DNA from: Pseudomonadales bacterium | GTDB lineage: Bacteria; Pseudomonadota; Gammaproteobacteria; Pseudomonadales; UBA5518 | Length of the DNA stretch: 64,000 bases | Direction of reading: 5' to 3' | NCBI GenBank assembly: GCA_024234165.1 | Contig: JACKOP010000004.1 | Span: 224,501 to 288,500 of the forward strand | Program-made: the position numbers and the translations under genes | Notes under the pieces: model-generated | Told to the model about the DNA's origin: nothing | The model's input: only the letters and a program-made list of their open reading frames with translations | The model's database searches: none | Shown here: one piece after another, positions 34,546 through 43,283 of the stretch | Position numbering within the stretch: the stretch's first letter is position 1 | Layout: each line of letters begins with the position of its first letter

Positions 34546-37040
34546 CCGCTGACGACGTTCACGAGTTTGCCCGGAACCACGATCACCTTGCGTACCGGCT
34601 TGCCGTCGATGAAACGCTGCACCTGCGGGTCGGCGAGTGCGCGACGTTCGAGTTCCGCGTGTGGCGCATCCGCCGGCACGTCGATGCGCGCGCGCAGCTT
34701 GCCGTTGACCTGCAGCACCAGTTCGATCGTGGTGCGGCGCAGCGCCGACTCCTCGACCCGTGGCCATGGCGCGTCGATCACTGCATCCGTGTGCCCCAGT
34801 GCCTGCCACAGCGCATGACAGGCGTGCGGCACCACCGGTGCGAGCAGCAGCACAGCCGATTCGAGCGCCTCGCGCTCCACGGCCAGCGCGGCGACCGAAC
34901 CGCGATCGGCGCGCTTGCCGATCTCGTTCAGCAACTCCATCACCGCTGCGATCGCGGTATTGAACGTCTGCCGTCGGCCGTAGTCGTCGCTCACCTTCGC
35001 GATCGTCTCGTGCGTCTTGCGACGCAGCTCCCGCAGGTTGTCCTCTGCAGCCGCAGAGGCAACGGGCAACCCGGCGCGAGCAGCACCCGGTGCGGCCCCG
35101 CTCGCCTGCTCTGCCTCGAGGTGGGCGTGCACCGCTTTCCACAGCCGCTTCAGGAAACGACTCGCGCCGGCCACGCCTTCGTCAGACCATTCCAGCGTCT
35201 GTTCGGGCGGCGCTGCGAACATCATGAACAGGCGCACGGTGTCGGCACCGTAGCGTTCGATCAGCGCCTGCGGGTCGACCGTGTTGCCCTTGGACTTCGA
35301 CATCTTCGCGCCGTCCTTCAGCACCATGCCCTGGCAGAGCAGGCGCGTGAACGGCTCGTCGCTGGCAACGAGCCCCTCGTCGCGCATCAACTTGTGGAAG
35401 AAGCGCGCGTACAGCAGGTGCAGGATCGCGTGCTCGATACCACCGATGTACTGGTCGACCGGCAGCCAGTAGTTGGCTCGCGCGGGATCGAGCATCGCCG
35501 TGTCGAGATCAGGGCAGGTAAAGCGCGCGTAATACCACGACGACTCCATGAAGGTGTCGAAGGTGTCCGTTTCGTGCTCGGCGTCGGTGCCGTCGATTTG
35601 TGTGCGGCGCCACGCCGGATCCGCCTTGATCGGCGACTGCACGCCACTCATCTCGACGTCTTCCGGCAACAGCACCGGCAAGCGATCGAGCGGCACCGGG
35701 ATCTCGCTGCCGTCGGTCAGGTAGAGCATCGGAATCGGCGCGCCCCAGTAGCGCTGGCGCGACACGCCCCAGTCGCGCAGCCGGTAGTTGAGCTTGACCA
35801 CGCCGTTGTCTTTCGCCACCAGGGCCGCAGCGATCGCATCGAAGGCCTGCTCGAAGTCCAGGCCATCGAACTCGCCGGAATTGACCAGGCGTCCCGGATC
35901 GACGAATGCCTCGCGTTCGAGATCACACGCCGTGCCCGGGTCGATCGGGACGATCACCTGCTCGATCGGCAGCCCGTAGGCGCGCGCGAACTCCCAGTCG
36001 CGCTGGTCGTGCCCAGGCACGCTCATCACGGCGCCGGTACCGTAGTCCATCAGCACGAAGTTCGCGACCCATACCGGCACTTCGCGTCCGTTCAGCGGGT
36101 GCCGCACCTTCAATCCGGTATCGAGACCCTTCTTGGCCATCGTCGCCATGTCGGCCTCGGCGACCGAACTGCGCCGGCACTCAGCGATGAAGTCGGCCAG
36201 CTCGGGGCGAGTACCTGCCAGCGCCTTCGCGAGCGGGTGCTCGCCGGCGATCGCGAGGTAGGTCACGCCGAACAGCGTATCGGGCCGCGTGGTGTAGATC
36301 GGAATCGCGTCGATGCCGTCCAGTGGCGTCGCCAGCGCGAACGACATCTCGATGCCGCGGCTCTTGCCGATCCAGTTGCGCTGCATCGTGCGCACCTGCT
36401 CGGGCCAGTGTTCGAGCTTGTCCAGATCCGTCAGCAGTTCTTCGGCATAGGCCGTGATGCGGATGAACCACTGCGGAATTTCGCGCCGCTCCACCGGCGT
36501 GTCGCAGCGCCAGCAGCAGCCGTCGATGACCTGTTCGTTTGCCAGTACGGTCTGGTCGTTCGGACACCAGTTCACGGCCGAGACCTTCTTGTACGCGAGC
36601 CCCTTCGCGTAGAGTCGGGTGAAGAACCACTGCTCCCAGCGGTAGTACGACGGCGCGCAGGTCGCGATCTCACGGTCCCAGTCGTAGGCAAAGCCGAGCC
36701 GCTTCAACTGCGAACGCATGTAGTCGATGTTCGCCCAGGTCCAGCGTGCAGGTGCGGTGCTGTTGCGGATCGCGGCATTTTCGGCCGGCAATCCGAACGC
36801 GTCCCAACCCATCGGCTGCAGCACATTGCGACCCTGCATGCGCTGGAAACGCGCGACCACGTCGCCGAGCGTGTAGTTGCGCACGTGGCCCATGTGCAGG
36901 CGGCCGCTCGGGTACGGAAACATCGACAGACAGTAGAACTTCGGGCGTGAAGCGTCCTCGACGACCCTGAAACTCGCGTTGTGCTCCCAGTAATCCTGCG
37001 CCTCGGCCTCGATGCGCGCGGCGTCGTAGTGTTCATCCAT
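34542..37040 (-). CDS. leuS: Leucyl-tRNA synthetase
   Basis: A 832-residue class Ia synthetase. MFPYPSGRLHMGHVRNYT holds the HIGH motif, the CP1 editing domain spans about 220-410, and GAKMSKSKGNTV is the KMSKS loop. The C-terminus (RKVIVVPGKLVNVV) is standard. Start MDEHYDAARIEAEAQDYW aligns with known LeuS starts. Oddly, the place of the ribosome-binding site is taken by a run of ten C on the coding strand. Confidence 0.96.
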   Translation of the reverse strand: MDEHYDAARIEAEAQDYWEHNASFRVVEDASRPKFYCLSMFPYPSGRLHMGHVRNYTLGDVVARFQRMQGRNVLQPMGWDAFGLPAENAAIRNSTAPARWTWANIDYMRSQLKRLGFAYDWDREIATCAPSYYRWEQWFFTRLYAKGLAYKKVSAVNWCPNDQTVLANEQVIDGCCWRCDTPVERREIPQWFIRITAYAEELLTDLDKLEHWPEQVRTMQRNWIGKSRGIEMSFALATPLDGIDAIPIYTTRPDTLFGVTYLAIAGEHPLAKALAGTRPELADFIAECRRSSVAEADMATMAKKGLDTGLKVRHPLNGREVPVWVANFVLMDYGTGAVMSVPGHDQRDWEFARAYGLPIEQVIVPIDPGTACDLEREAFVDPGRLVNSGEFDGLDFEQAFDAIAAALVAKDNGVVKLNYRLRDWGVSRQRYWGAPIPMLYLTDGSEIPVPLDRLPVLLPEDVEMSGVQSPIKADPAWRRTQIDGTDAEHETDTFDTFMESSWYYARFTCPDLDTAMLDPARANYWLPVDQYIGGIEHAILHLLYARFFHKLMRDEGLVASDEPFTRLLCQGMVLKDGAKMSKSKGNTVDPQALIERYGADTVRLFMMFAAPPEQTLEWSDEGVAGASRFLKRLWKAVHAHLEAEQASGAAPGAARAGLPVASAAAEDNLRELRRKTHETIAKVSDDYGRRQTFNTAIAAVMELLNEIGKRADRGSVAALAVEREALESAVLLLAPVVPHACHALWQALGHTDAVIDAPWPRVEESALRRTTIELVLQVNGKLRARIDVPADAPHAELERRALADPQVQRFIDGKPVRKVIVVPGKLVNVVSG

Positions 37041-37043
37041 TGC

Positions 37044-37053
37044 GGGGGGGGGG
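37044..37053. repeat. Homopolymer of ten G (C on the leuS coding strand)
   Basis: G10 on the plus strand ends three bases upstream of the leuS ATG (minus strand reads C10 then GCA then ATG). No Shine-Dalgarno sequence is visible between the tract and the start. Confidence 0.85.
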
Positions 37054-37118
37054 TAATGCCGTGAAAAGGCGCACAGAATACCGCAGGCAGTCGCGCTGCC
37101 GCCAGCGAGCGCGAGGCT

Positions 37119-38624
37119 TCAGCGCCGGCGCAGCAGCGTGATGCAGAGCAATCCCAGCAGCAGCACCACCAGCGGCAGCGAACCGTAGCGGGCAAACGGC
37201 GTCAGGCCGCGCGTGGGTTGCACGCTGCCACGCACGACTTCACGCGTGAACTGCGCGCCACGGACGGTGATTCTCCCGCGCGCGTCGATCAGTGCCGAAA
37301 CGCCGTCGTTGGTGGCACGGATCAGTGGCCGCCCGGTCTCGATCGCACGCACGCGCGCGATCTGCAGGTGCTGCAGCGGCCCGATCGACGCGCCGAACCA
37401 GGTGTCGTTGCTGACCGTGAGCAGCAGCGCTGCCTCGCGTGCACCGGCAGCGACCTGGTCCGCGTAGGCGATTTCGTAGCACACGGACGGCGCGATTGCC
37501 ACGCCGTGCGCGCGCAGTGGCGCCTGCGTGCGCGGCCCGGCGGAGAAGTTCGACATCGGCAGGTCGAAAAACGCGATCAGCCCGCGCAGCCCGCGCTCGA
37601 GCGGCACGTACTCGCCGAACGGAACCATCCGGCGCTTGTGATACAGACCGCTGCCCTCACCGAGCACCGCGACGCTGTTGTAGGCGTCGAAGCCGCGCCG
37701 GCGTTCATGGTTCGTGTCGCGGGTCGGCACACCGAGCAGCAGTGCGCTGCCTGCCGCATGTGCGCGTGCGGCGATCGGTGCCAACCGGTCGACGACGAGA
37801 TCGAGGTACGCAGGTACTGCCGACTCCGGCCACACCACCAGCGCCGTACCCCACAGCGCCTCGCTGAGTCCGCTGTAGAGGTCAAGGATTTCATCGAGTT
37901 GCCCCGGCACCCACTTCAGGTTCTGGGCCACATTGCCCTGCACCAGCGCAACGCCGAGCGCGTCACCGTCGGCCCTGGTCCACTCGATCCGCTCGAGCAG
38001 CGGTGCACCCAGCCACAGCGCAGCCGCCAGCGCGAGCGCCACCAGTCCGCGCCGGTTGCGGCGCAGCGTGAGATAGAGCGCTGCGGCGCTGAATGCCGTG
38101 ATGAATCCGGTGCCGATGGCACCTGCCACGGGCAACCAGCCGGCAAGTGGGCCGTCGACCTGGCCGTAGCCGAGGTAGAGCCACGGAAAGCCGGTCAGGA
38201 ACCAGCCACGCCACCACTCGCCAAGGGTCCATGCGAGCGCGAAACCCGGCACGATGCCGCCGGCACGATCGCGTAGCCAGCGTGCCCAGACCCAGAACGT
38301 GAGCGCGGGAAACAGGGCAAGGCCCATGCAGAACGCGGCGGTCAACCCCGCCGCGAGCGGCACCGGTGCCGCACCGTAGTCATGGATGCTGACGTAGACC
38401 CACGACGCGCCGGCGCCAAACATGCCGGTTCCGAAGAACCAGGCGCGGCGCGCCGCAGCGGCGGGGGCGAGGTCGGCAAGCAGCGCGAGCAGCGCGAGCG
38501 GTACCAGCAGCGCGAGCGGCCAGCAGTCGAACGGCGCCAGCGCCAGCGGCAGCAGTGCGCCGGCACCAAGCGCGACGAAATGCCCGGCCAGCCCCGGCCG
38601 TGCGAGTGCGCCCAGGCGGCTCAT
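37119..38624 (-). CDS. lnt: Apolipoprotein N-acyltransferase
   Basis: A 501-residue protein with about seven membrane segments in the first 200 residues and a periplasmic nitrilase domain. The triad can be placed: Glu in FGEYVPLERG or the preceding loop, Lys in YHKRRMVPFG, and Cys in APSVCYEIAY. VVWPESAVPAYLD is conserved in Lnt. It N-acylates lipoproteins as the last maturation step. The start overlaps the corC stop by four bases. Confidence 0.95.
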   Translation of the reverse strand: MSRLGALARPGLAGHFVALGAGALLPLALAPFDCWPLALLVPLALLALLADLAPAAAARRAWFFGTGMFGAGASWVYVSIHDYGAAPVPLAAGLTAAFCMGLALFPALTFWVWARWLRDRAGGIVPGFALAWTLGEWWRGWFLTGFPWLYLGYGQVDGPLAGWLPVAGAIGTGFITAFSAAALYLTLRRNRRGLVALALAAALWLGAPLLERIEWTRADGDALGVALVQGNVAQNLKWVPGQLDEILDLYSGLSEALWGTALVVWPESAVPAYLDLVVDRLAPIAARAHAAGSALLLGVPTRDTNHERRRGFDAYNSVAVLGEGSGLYHKRRMVPFGEYVPLERGLRGLIAFFDLPMSNFSAGPRTQAPLRAHGVAIAPSVCYEIAYADQVAAGAREAALLLTVSNDTWFGASIGPLQHLQIARVRAIETGRPLIRATNDGVSALIDARGRITVRGAQFTREVVRGSVQPTRGLTPFARYGSLPLVVLLLGLLCITLLRRR

Positions 38625-39478
38625 CGGCCGGCGTTGCCCGGTTGCAGATTCAGACGCAGCAGGTGGATCTGGCGGCTGTCGGCGTTCAGCACCTTGAACT
38701 GGAAACCGCCGACTTCGGCGATCTCGTTGCGTCGCGGCAGGTGCCCGAAGGTGCGCATCACGATGCCGCCGATGGTGTCGAACTCCTCTTCGCTGAGGTT
38801 TGCGTTGAAATACTCGTTGAAATCCTCGATCGGCGTCAGCGCCTTGATCAGGTAGTCGTTCTCGGACAGCTTCTTGATGAAGCTGTCCTGCTGGCGGTCG
38901 TGCTCGTCCTCGATGTCACCGACGATCTGCTCCAGCACGTCTTCGATGGTCACCAGTCCGGCCACGCCACCGTACTCGTCGATCACCACCGCGATGTGGT
39001 TGCGCTGCTGGCGGAATTCGCGCAGCAGCACGTTCAGGCGCTTGCTTTCCGGGATGAACGTCGGCGGGCGCAGCAATTGCGCGATGTCGATGCTGCCCGG
39101 GCCGTGCGAGAACAGTTGCGTCAGCATGTCCTTGGCCATCACGATGCCGAGCACGTCGTCGCTGCTCTCGCCGATCACCGGGTAGCGCGAGTGCCCCGAA
39201 TCGATCACGCGACGCACGATCTCGTCCGGAGCATCGTCTGCGTGCAGGCACACCATCTGCGGGCGCGGCACCATCACGTCGCGTACCTGCATGTGCGCGA
39301 CCTCGAGCGCGCCCTGCATGATGTCGTGGGTCTCGGAGTCGATCACATCGTTTTCTGCGGCAACTTCGAGGATGTCGATCAGATCCTTGCGCGTGCGCGG
39401 ATCGGAAGAGAATGCCTGCGTCAGTTTCGCGAGCCAGGAGCGCTCGTCCTGGTCTTCGTCGTCGTACTCATCGGACAT
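38621..39478 (-). CDS. corC: CorC/YbeX-type CBS-domain protein
   Basis: A 285-residue protein with two CBS domains (VMVPRPQMVCLHADDAPDEI and FIPESKRLNVLLREFRQQRNHIAVV) and a C-terminal CorC_HlyC domain (DYLIKALTPIEDFNEYFN). It has no membrane segment, like E. coli YbeX. Proposed roles are in magnesium/cobalt export and ribosome or RNA homeostasis. It sits between lnt and ybeY, as in most gammaproteobacteria. Confidence 0.94.
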   Translation of the reverse strand: MSDEYDDEDQDERSWLAKLTQAFSSDPRTRKDLIDILEVAAENDVIDSETHDIMQGALEVAHMQVRDVMVPRPQMVCLHADDAPDEIVRRVIDSGHSRYPVIGESSDDVLGIVMAKDMLTQLFSHGPGSIDIAQLLRPPTFIPESKRLNVLLREFRQQRNHIAVVIDEYGGVAGLVTIEDVLEQIVGDIEDEHDRQQDSFIKKLSENDYLIKALTPIEDFNEYFNANLSEEEFDTIGGIVMRTFGHLPRRNEIAEVGGFQFKVLNADSRQIHLLRLNLQPGNAGR

Positions 39479-39496
39479 GGTCGGTCGGCCCGTTCT

Positions 39497-39955
39497 TCAC
39501 GTTCGGTAGGGATCGGGAAATTTCAGGGTGGCGAGGATGCGCGTCTCCAGCGCCTCCATGCGTGCGGCCTCGCGTGTGCGCTCGTGGTCGTGACCCAGCA
39601 GGTGCAGCATCGCGTGCACCAGCATGTGCGCCCAGTGTGCGCGCGCCGGCTTGTGCTGTTCTGCGGCCTCGCGCGCCACCACCGGCGCGCACACCACGAT
39701 GTCACCGAGCAGCGGCAGATCGACCGCAGGCGGCAATTCGGCTGGAAAACTCAGCACGTTGGTTGCGTAGTCGCGGCCCCGGTAGCGCGCGTTCAGATCG
39801 CGCATCTCGGCCTCGTCGACGATGCGCACACAGATCTCGGCGTCGGCGTGGTCGGCATCGAGCGCAGCGCGCGCCCACGCCCGGATGCTGCGTGCAGCCG
39901 GAATCGCAGCCGCGCTCGATGCACAATCCACGCTGATACGCCCCGGTGGCCTCAC
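39497..39955 (-). CDS. ybeY: Endoribonuclease YbeY
   Basis: A 152-residue protein starting at a GTG that overlaps the phoH stop by four bases. HAMLHLLGHDHERTREA supplies the three zinc histidines. LNARYRGRDYATNVLSFP is the other signature. It is a single-strand RNase acting in 16S rRNA 3' maturation and ribosome quality control. Confidence 0.95.
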   Translation of the reverse strand: MRPPGRISVDCASSAAAIPAARSIRAWARAALDADHADAEICVRIVDEAEMRDLNARYRGRDYATNVLSFPAELPPAVDLPLLGDIVVCAPVVAREAAEQHKPARAHWAHMLVHAMLHLLGHDHERTREAARMEALETRILATLKFPDPYRT

Positions 39956-40986
39956 GGCGGGGTCGGCCCGCGCTTCGGCGTGGCCGGCGCGCGGGCTTCC
40001 CGGTTGTCGAAGCTCTCGTATGCCTCGACGATGCGCTGCACCAGCGGGTGACGCACGACGTCGCGTGGCGTGAACCAGTTGAAGCCGATACCGTCGATGC
40101 CGTCGAGAAACTGCACGACCTGCGCGAGGCCCGAGGGCGTGCCGCGTGGCAGGTCGACCTGGGTGATGTCGCCGGTGATCACCGCCTTCGAACCGAAGCC
40201 GATGCGCGTCAGGAACATCTTCATCTGCTCGGGCGTGGTGTTCTGTGCCTCATCGAGGATCACGAAGGCGTGATTCAGCGTGCGCCCCCGCATGTAGGCA
40301 AGCGGACAAACCTCGATCACGTGCCGTTCGATCAGCTTGTTCACGTGGTCGAAGCCGAGCATCTCGTAGAGCGCGTCGTAGAGCGGACGCAGGTAGGGAT
40401 CGATTTTCTGTGCGAGATCACCGGGCAGGAAGCCGAGCTTTTCTCCGGCCTCGACAGCGGGGCGTACCAGCAGGATGCGCCGCACCTGTTCGACCTCGAG
40501 CGCGGCAACCGCGCACGCAACCGCGAGATAGGTCTTGCCGGTACCGGCCGGACCGATGCCGAAATTGATGTCGTTCTGCTGGATCGAGCGCACGTAGAGC
40601 TGTTGACTCTTGCCGCGCGGGCGGATCAGCGCACGGCGCACCCGCAGCACGCCCAGCGAGGTCACGTCTCCATCCGCCGCTCCGGGCGTCTCTTGCGCCT
40701 CGCGCAATGCGTCGATACCGGACTGCTGCAGACGCAGGTGCACCTGCTCGGGATCCAGTTCCAGGTGCCGGGCGGTTTCGTCGTAGAGATGGATCAGTAC
40801 CGCACGTGCCGCGTTGCGGGCGTCTTCCGGGCCTTCGACCGTGAAGTGATTGCCGCGATTGCGGATGTGCACTCCGAGCCGTTGCTCGATCAGGTGCAGG
40901 TGCTCGTCGAATTGCCCGCAGAGCCGCGCAAGACGGCGCGTGTCGCCGGGTTCGAGAACGAACTGGAGTCGCTGGTCGTCGTTCAA
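39952..40986 (-). CDS. phoH: PhoH-family ATPase (YbeZ)
   Basis: About 344 residues from a TTG at 40986; this start aligns with known PhoH proteins (LNDDQRLQFVLEPGDTRRLARL), but another TTG at 41040 is possible and no ATG or strong ribosome site is seen. Walker A is GPAGTGKTYLAVACA; the DEAQN box is FVILDEAQNTTPEQMK; GSKAVITGDITQVDLP follows. It works with YbeY. The frame stays open upstream through a repeat array to 41208, so automated starts there are misleading. Confidence 0.93.
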   Translation of the reverse strand: MNDDQRLQFVLEPGDTRRLARLCGQFDEHLHLIEQRLGVHIRNRGNHFTVEGPEDARNAARAVLIHLYDETARHLELDPEQVHLRLQQSGIDALREAQETPGAADGDVTSLGVLRVRRALIRPRGKSQQLYVRSIQQNDINFGIGPAGTGKTYLAVACAVAALEVEQVRRILLVRPAVEAGEKLGFLPGDLAQKIDPYLRPLYDALYEMLGFDHVNKLIERHVIEVCPLAYMRGRTLNHAFVILDEAQNTTPEQMKMFLTRIGFGSKAVITGDITQVDLPRGTPSGLAQVVQFLDGIDGIGFNWFTPRDVVRHPLVQRIVEAYESFDNREARAPATPKRGPTPP

Positions 40987-41059
40987 GGGAGCAGCCGGAG
41001 CCTCTTGTGGCCGTTCACAGGGGGCGAAGGATACCGTCAAAAGCCGTGGTGTCGATACC

Positions 41060-41335
41060 CGCAGGTCGGCGTGTCGGGTTGAAACCCGACCTACGCGGGC
41101 TGACATCCCACCCGTGGGTCGGCATTCATGCCGACGGATGTTCGTGGGTCGGCATTCATGCCGACGACGGGAATGTCGGGTTGAAACCCGACCTACACTG
41201 GCTGACATCCCACCCGTGGGTCGGCATTCATGCCGACGGAATTGCCGCCGCGCCCTGTCGGGTTGAAACCCGACCTACGCAGGTCGGACTTCAGTCCGAC
41301 GATTTCTTGTCGTCGGCATGAATGCCGACCTACGG
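41060..41335. repeat. REP-like hairpin array between miaB and phoH
   Basis: About eight hairpins of the TTTCAA and CAT types plus one different stem variant, foot GCAG with GTCGGACTTCAGTCCGAC, near 41279-41300. The last one gives the miaB stop. A composite unit (CACTGGCTGACATCCCACCC linker, or CGGGCTGACATCCCACCC) occurs twice. Confidence 0.9.
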
Positions 41336-42676
41336 CAGCAGTTCGGCGCGCAGGGAATTCGGCAACGCCTCGGTGATGCGCACATCGACGAACTCACCGA
41401 CCAGCGCCTGGTCGGTACTCGGGAAATGCGTGATGCGGTTGTTTTCGGTGCGCCCCTGCAGGCGTCCGGGATCGCGCTTCGACACGCCGGTGACCAGGAC
41501 GCGCTCGATACCGCCCACCATGCGCCGCGAGATCTCGAAAGCCTGGCGATTGATCGTCTCCTGCAGCCGCGCCAGGCGTTCCTTCTTGAGTTCCTCGGGC
41601 GTGTCGTCGGGCAACTCGGCCGCCGGCGTGCCGGGACGCGGGCTGTAGACGAAACTGAACGAATGATCGAAGCCGATTTCGGCGATCAGGCGCATCGTGT
41701 TTTCAAAGTCCTGCCCGGTCTCGCCGGGGAAGCCGACGATGAAGTCCGACGAAATGCAGAAACCGGGGCGCAGGCGACGCAGCCTGCGCACGATCGACTT
41801 GTACTCGAGCACCGTGTGGTTGCGCTTCATCGCAGCCAGCACGCGGTCGGAACCACTCTGCACCGGCAGATGCACGTGCGCCACGAGCTGGGGGATCGTC
41901 GCGTAGGCGTCGATCAGTGCCTGGCCGAATTCGACCGGGTGCGAGGTCACGAAACGGATACGTCCGATGCCGGGCACGGCCGCCACGAGGTGCAGCAGCT
42001 CGGCGAAATCGACGGCCTCGCCGCGATGATCCGGTCCGCGGTAGGCGTTGACGTTCTGCCCGAGCAGCGTCACCTCGCGCACACCGCGGGCAGCCAGGTG
42101 CGCGATTTCGGCGATCACGTCGTCGACCGGCCGGCTGACTTCCTCGCCGCGCGTGTACGGCACCACGCAGAAGCTGCAGTACTTGCTGCAGCCCTCCATT
42201 ACCGAGACGAAGGCTGCCGGCCCATCGACCGACGGTTCGGGCAGGCGATCGAACTTCTCGATCTCGGGGAAACTCACGTCGACCACCGGGTGGCTGCGTT
42301 CGCCGGCGAGCACCGAATCCAGCATCTCGGGCAGGCGGTGCAGTGTCTGCGGCCCGAAGATCATGTCCACATACGGCGCGCGCCGCCCGATGTCGCTGCC
42401 TTCCTGGCTCGCCACGCAGCCGCCGACCCCGATCACCACGCCGGGGCGACAGCTTTTCAGCTTGCGCCAGCGTCCGAGCTGGTGGAACACCTTCTCCTGT
42501 GCCTTCTCGCGGATCGAACAGGTGTTCAGCAGCAGGACGTCGGCCTCCTCGGCGCAGGCTGCCGGCTGCAACCCATGACTCTCGCGCAGCAGATCGAGCA
42601 TGCGAGCCGAGTCGTACTCGTTCATCTGGCAGCCGTGCGTCTGCACGAAGACCTTGCGCGTGGAGTCGTCGCTCAT
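41330..42676 (-). CDS. miaB: tRNA-2-methylthio-N6-dimethylallyladenosine synthase
   Basis: 448 residues from ATG 42676 (MSDDSTRKVFVQTHGCQMNEYDS); an upstream extension is not credible. The N-terminal MTTase domain cysteines lie in HGCQMNE, LNTCSIR and GVGGCVAS. The radical-SAM site is CSKYCSFC. A C-terminal TRAM domain ends the protein (VLVTGVSKRDPGRLQGRTEN). It methylthiolates A37 of tRNAs reading UNN codons. The miaB-phoH-ybeY order is conserved. Its stop codon is in a hairpin repeat. Confidence 0.96.
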   Translation of the reverse strand: MSDDSTRKVFVQTHGCQMNEYDSARMLDLLRESHGLQPAACAEEADVLLLNTCSIREKAQEKVFHQLGRWRKLKSCRPGVVIGVGGCVASQEGSDIGRRAPYVDMIFGPQTLHRLPEMLDSVLAGERSHPVVDVSFPEIEKFDRLPEPSVDGPAAFVSVMEGCSKYCSFCVVPYTRGEEVSRPVDDVIAEIAHLAARGVREVTLLGQNVNAYRGPDHRGEAVDFAELLHLVAAVPGIGRIRFVTSHPVEFGQALIDAYATIPQLVAHVHLPVQSGSDRVLAAMKRNHTVLEYKSIVRRLRRLRPGFCISSDFIVGFPGETGQDFENTMRLIAEIGFDHSFSFVYSPRPGTPAAELPDDTPEELKKERLARLQETINRQAFEISRRMVGGIERVLVTGVSKRDPGRLQGRTENNRITHFPSTDQALVGEFVDVRITEALPNSLRAELLP

Positions 42677-42798
42677 CGCTGTCGGGGAGGTGCGGAAAAG
42701 GGCCGCGATTATAGCTGCGGGGTCGGGGATAAGCACAGGCAGCGCTGTGCTATGCTGCGCGCCCCTCCAAGCCACCCCCACCCGCGAGCGACGTGCCC

Positions 42799-43152
42799 AT
42801 GGCGGCTGAACCGATATACAAGGTCATCTTTGTCAACCAGAACCAGGTATTCGAGCTGTACGCCCGGCAGATCTACCAGAGCGACCTTTACGGTTTCATC
42901 GAGATCGAGGACTACATCTTCGGCGAGCGCACGCAACTGGTGGTCGATCCGGCCGAGGAGAAGCTCAAGGGCGAGTTTGCCGGCGTGAAGCGCAGCTACA
43001 TCCCGATGCACGCGATCATTCGGATCGACGAAGTGGAGAAGGAAGGATCGGTGAAGATCCGCGAATCCAAGGGCGGCGACGGCAAGATCATGACGTTTCC
43101 GATGCCGGGGATGCGCCCGCAGCTCGGCGGCGAACCTCCCTCCGACGCCTGA
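42799..43152 (+). CDS. DUF1820-family protein
   Basis: About 117 residues (MAAEPIYKVIFVNQNQVFEL...); a GTG six bases earlier is an alternative start. The pattern YKVIFVNQ, LYGFIEIEDYIFGE and KSYIPMHAIIRIDEVEKEG-like (here KRSYIPMHAIIRID) is that of a small gammaproteobacterial family of unknown function. It is divergent from miaB. No signal peptide or membrane segment. A single strong gene with no operon partner on its strand. Confidence 0.85.
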   Translation: MAAEPIYKVIFVNQNQVFELYARQIYQSDLYGFIEIEDYIFGERTQLVVDPAEEKLKGEFAGVKRSYIPMHAIIRIDEVEKEGSVKIRESKGGDGKIMTFPMPGMRPQLGGEPPSDA

Positions 43153-43167
43153 CTCCGGACCGTTCCC

Positions 43168-43283
43168 GCAGGTCGGCATTCATGCCGACATGCCCGGCTC
43201 CGAACCGTTCCCGTAGGTCGGCATTCATGCCGACATGCCCGGCGCGACGTCGATTCCCGTCGGGCTGAAGCCCGACCTACGCC
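43168..43283. repeat. REP-like hairpins between DUF1820 gene and aminotransferase
   Basis: Two GTCGGCATTCATGCCGAC hairpins in direct repeat with a shared 40-base neighbourhood (CCGTTCCCG), then a different stem variant, GTCGGGCTTCAGCCCGAC, in reverse orientation at 43259-43280. The latter's GTAG foot gives the aminotransferase stop. Confidence 0.9.

Noticed and set aside
34659..36950. 763-codon open frame opposite leuS
   Set aside because: Shadow frame of a GC-rich gene; no domain is visible and leuS motifs are complete on the other strand. The same holds for long frames opposite dinG (50331-52391), the M13/lipA region (28585-31074), pilC (22158-23750) and glpK (57924-59480).
41040..41208. 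N-terminal extension of PhoH
   Set aside because: Translation of the repeat array; not present in the family.
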